This document shows, piece by piece, positions 5,431 to 6,506 of a stretch of DNA of 6,506 nucleotides (its first letter is position 1; each line of letters starts with the position of its first letter). A program made the position numbers and the translations under genes. The notes beneath the pieces were generated by a model. The model worked only from the letters and a program-made list of their open reading frames with translations, was not told where the DNA came from and made no database searches. Origin of the DNA: an uncultured beta proteobacterium. GTDB lineage: Bacteria > Pseudomonadota > Gammaproteobacteria > Burkholderiales > SG8-39. The stretch spans positions 116,170 through 122,675 of the forward strand of contig CADEDU010000004.1 of NCBI GenBank assembly GCA_902826155.1. The letters are read 5' to 3'.

Positions 5431-6270
5431 ATGACGATACGCATCTGGCATCAGAGCTTCACTGATCTCACCGTGATGCCGCTCTATCGGCAGACGCTCA
5501 CCGATCACGCGCGTAGCGTGATGGGCGAGGAGGGACGGGTGAGCGTGCATGGCCTGCGGCCCGGTACCTATACGCAAGGATGCGCACCGATCGACGCGAT
5601 CCGCTTTCGCTACGTCGCGCACATGCATGAGTTGCAGATCTGCGACGCCGCGATGATTGCCGAGCGTGAGGGGTTCGACGCGATGGCGATCGGCTGCTTC
5701 TTCGATCCGGGCTTGCGCGCGGCGCGCTCGCTGGTGAATATCCCGGTGCTGGGGCTGGGCGAGACGTGCGCGCTGGTGGCTTGTTCGCTCGGGCGCAAGT
5801 TCGGGTTGGTGACACTGTGCGAGGATCAGTCGGCCGACTATACCGACCTGATGCACGGCTACGGACTGGAGCGTCGCTACGCGGGTGCGGTCTCGCTCGA
5901 TCCGCCGATCGACGAATTCGCGCTCGAAGCCGATGAAGATGTCGCCCGCGCGATCGAAGCGCGTTTCGAAGCCGCTTGCGCTCAAGTGATCGGCCGCGGC
6001 GCGGAGATCGTGATTCCGGCCGACGGCGTGCTGAACGAATTCCTGGTGCGGCGCGGCCGGCTCACCGCGCATGGGGACGTCCCGGTGATGGACAGTCTGG
6101 GCGTGCTGTTTCAGCACGCCGCGTTCATGGTCCGTGCGGCCCGGACCACCGGGCTCGGTGTGAGCCGTCTGCAGATGTACGCCAAACCCTCGACGACGCT
6201 GATGGACCACGTACGCAGCTTCGCGCGTCAGGCGCCGCTTGGGCAAGACTTCTCCGGGGATCGCGACTAG
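5431..6270 (+). CDS. Aspartate/glutamate/hydantoin racemase-family protein with a single active-site cysteine
   Basis: This superfamily (Asp/Glu racemase, hydantoin racemase, maleate isomerase, arylmalonate decarboxylase) abstracts an alpha proton or CO2 using one or two cysteines at the cleft between twin alpha/beta lobes. The 279-residue protein shows the first lobe motif FDAMAIGCFFDPGLRAARS (82-100) with Cys89 in the usual place, then IPVLGLGETCALVA (104-117) and a FGLVTLCE strand (124-131). In the second lobe the usual G-C-T/A-G motif is replaced by EIVIPADGVLNEFL (192-205), with Ala197 where the second cysteine is expected. A two-base racemase mechanism is therefore unlikely; isomerase, lyase or decarboxylase-like chemistry is possible but unproven. 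It follows the hydrolase gene by 3 bp, which points to a shared substrate. The dehydrogenase gene converges from the right. Confidence 0.88.
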   Translation: MTIRIWHQSFTDLTVMPLYRQTLTDHARSVMGEEGRVSVHGLRPGTYTQGCAPIDAIRFRYVAHMHELQICDAAMIAEREGFDAMAIGCFFDPGLRAARSLVNIPVLGLGETCALVACSLGRKFGLVTLCEDQSADYTDLMHGYGLERRYAGAVSLDPPIDEFALEADEDVARAIEARFEAACAQVIGRGAEIVIPADGVLNEFLVRRGRLTAHGDVPVMDSLGVLFQHAAFMVRAARTTGLGVSRLQMYAKPSTTLMDHVRSFARQAPLGQDFSGDRD

Positions 6271-6292
6271 CCTGCAATCGCTCGACCAGGCT
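6269..6292. terminator. Possible weak bidirectional terminator between convergent genes
   Basis: AGCCTG (6269-6274) pairs with CAGGCT (6287-6292) around a 12-nt loop in the 24-bp gap between the racemase-like and dehydrogenase stop codons. The stem is perfect over 6 bp, but the loop is large and no T-run follows on either strand. Confidence 0.25.
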
Positions 6293-6294
6293 GT

Positions 6295-6506
6295 CTAAAC
6301 GCTGAGCACGACCTTGCCGAACACCTCGCGCGAATCGACGAGGCGATGGGCGTCGGCCGCGCGCGACAGGGGCAGGTTGGCGTGGATCACTGGCGCGAGC
6401 CTGCCTTCGGCCACCAGCGCCATCACGGTATCGAGTTCGGGAAGCGTCGCATTCTTCGATCCGACCAGGCGCAACTGCCGGCGAAAGAACGGGATGATGT
6501 CGAGCG
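6295..6506 (-). CDS. Zinc-type alcohol dehydrogenase / quinone oxidoreductase (MDR), C-terminal fragment
   Basis: Only the last 69 residues before the TAG at 6295-6297 lie in the window; the gene continues past 6506. Medium-chain dehydrogenases oxidise alcohols or reduce quinones and enones with NAD(P)H in the cytoplasm. The visible end reads IPFFRRQLRLVGSKNATLPE, then VMALVAEGRLAPVIHANLPL and AADAHRLVDSREVFGKVVLSV. These match the family's C-terminal catalytic-domain motifs: the F-x-x-R/K-x-L-x-x-x-G strand, the G-x-L-x-P-V-I segment, and the A-H-x-x-x-x-S-x-x-x-F-G-K-V-V-L ending. The zinc ligands and the Rossmann fold would be upstream and cannot be checked, so zinc-dependent and zinc-free members cannot be separated. 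It converges on the racemase-like gene with a 24-bp gap and is not in its operon. Confidence 0.85.
   Translation of the reverse strand, partial: LDIIPFFRRQLRLVGSKNATLPELDTVMALVAEGRLAPVIHANLPLSRAADAHRLVDSREVFGKVVLSV

Noticed and set aside
4642..6246. A 534-codon open frame on the minus strand opposite the hydrolase and racemase-like genes
   Set aside because: It spans two well-supported genes and their junction, its product is rich in His and Arg with no recognisable domain, and GC-rich genes commonly leave such antisense frames open.
4573..6270. Interpretation of the operon as NicD-NicE (N-formylmaleamate deformylase and maleate isomerase) of nicotinate breakdown
   Set aside because: NicD uses a catalytic serine and maleate isomerase needs two cysteines; both are missing here, and no other nic genes are present.

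Overview
The window looks like chromosomal DNA of a GC-rich proteobacterium, most likely a betaproteobacterium of the order Burkholderiales. This rests on three things: a Bug/TctC-type periplasmic receptor standing alone, a family strongly expanded in that order; GC-ending codons throughout; and the mix of short-chain acyl-CoA, racemase and alpha/beta-hydrolase genes. No phage, transposon, CRISPR, rRNA or tRNA signal was seen. The organism call is inference, because no database search was possible.

Layout, left to right. (1) 1-1041, minus: a B12-binding-fold radical SAM protein whose frame is cut by one in-frame TAG at 271-273; clear family sequence continues beyond it to the window edge. (2) 1191-1967, plus: a crotonase-family enoyl-CoA hydratase/isomerase with both catalytic glutamates, divergent from gene 1. 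(3) 2012-2986, minus: a secreted Bug-type solute-binding receptor with a strong ribosome binding site, convergent with gene 2. (4) 3285-3917, plus: a small histidine-kinase-like protein that has lost its phosphorylatable histidine and ATP-binding residues. (5) 3867-4460, minus: a GDT1/TMEM165 (UPF0016) membrane cation transporter, apparently starting at CTG, with its 3' end overlapping gene 4 by 51 bp. (6, 7) 4573-5427 and 5431-6270, plus: a tight two-gene operon of an alpha/beta-hydrolase-fold protein without the usual catalytic serine and an Asp/Glu/hydantoin racemase-like protein with only one of the two expected cysteines. (8) 6295-6506, minus: the C-terminal end of a medium-chain dehydrogenase/quinone oxidoreductase, cut by the window edge.

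Most genes are single transcription units on alternating strands, so the window is not one pathway. The only clear functional unit is the hydrolase-racemase pair, whose stop and start codons are 3 bp apart. The Bug receptor, crotonase and dehydrogenase would fit uptake and breakdown of organic acids, but nothing in the sequence ties them together. The points most worth a second look are the amber codon in the radical SAM gene, the non-canonical active sites of the operon pair, the degenerate kinase-like gene, and the CTG start with an overlapping promoter and inverted repeat at the transporter gene.
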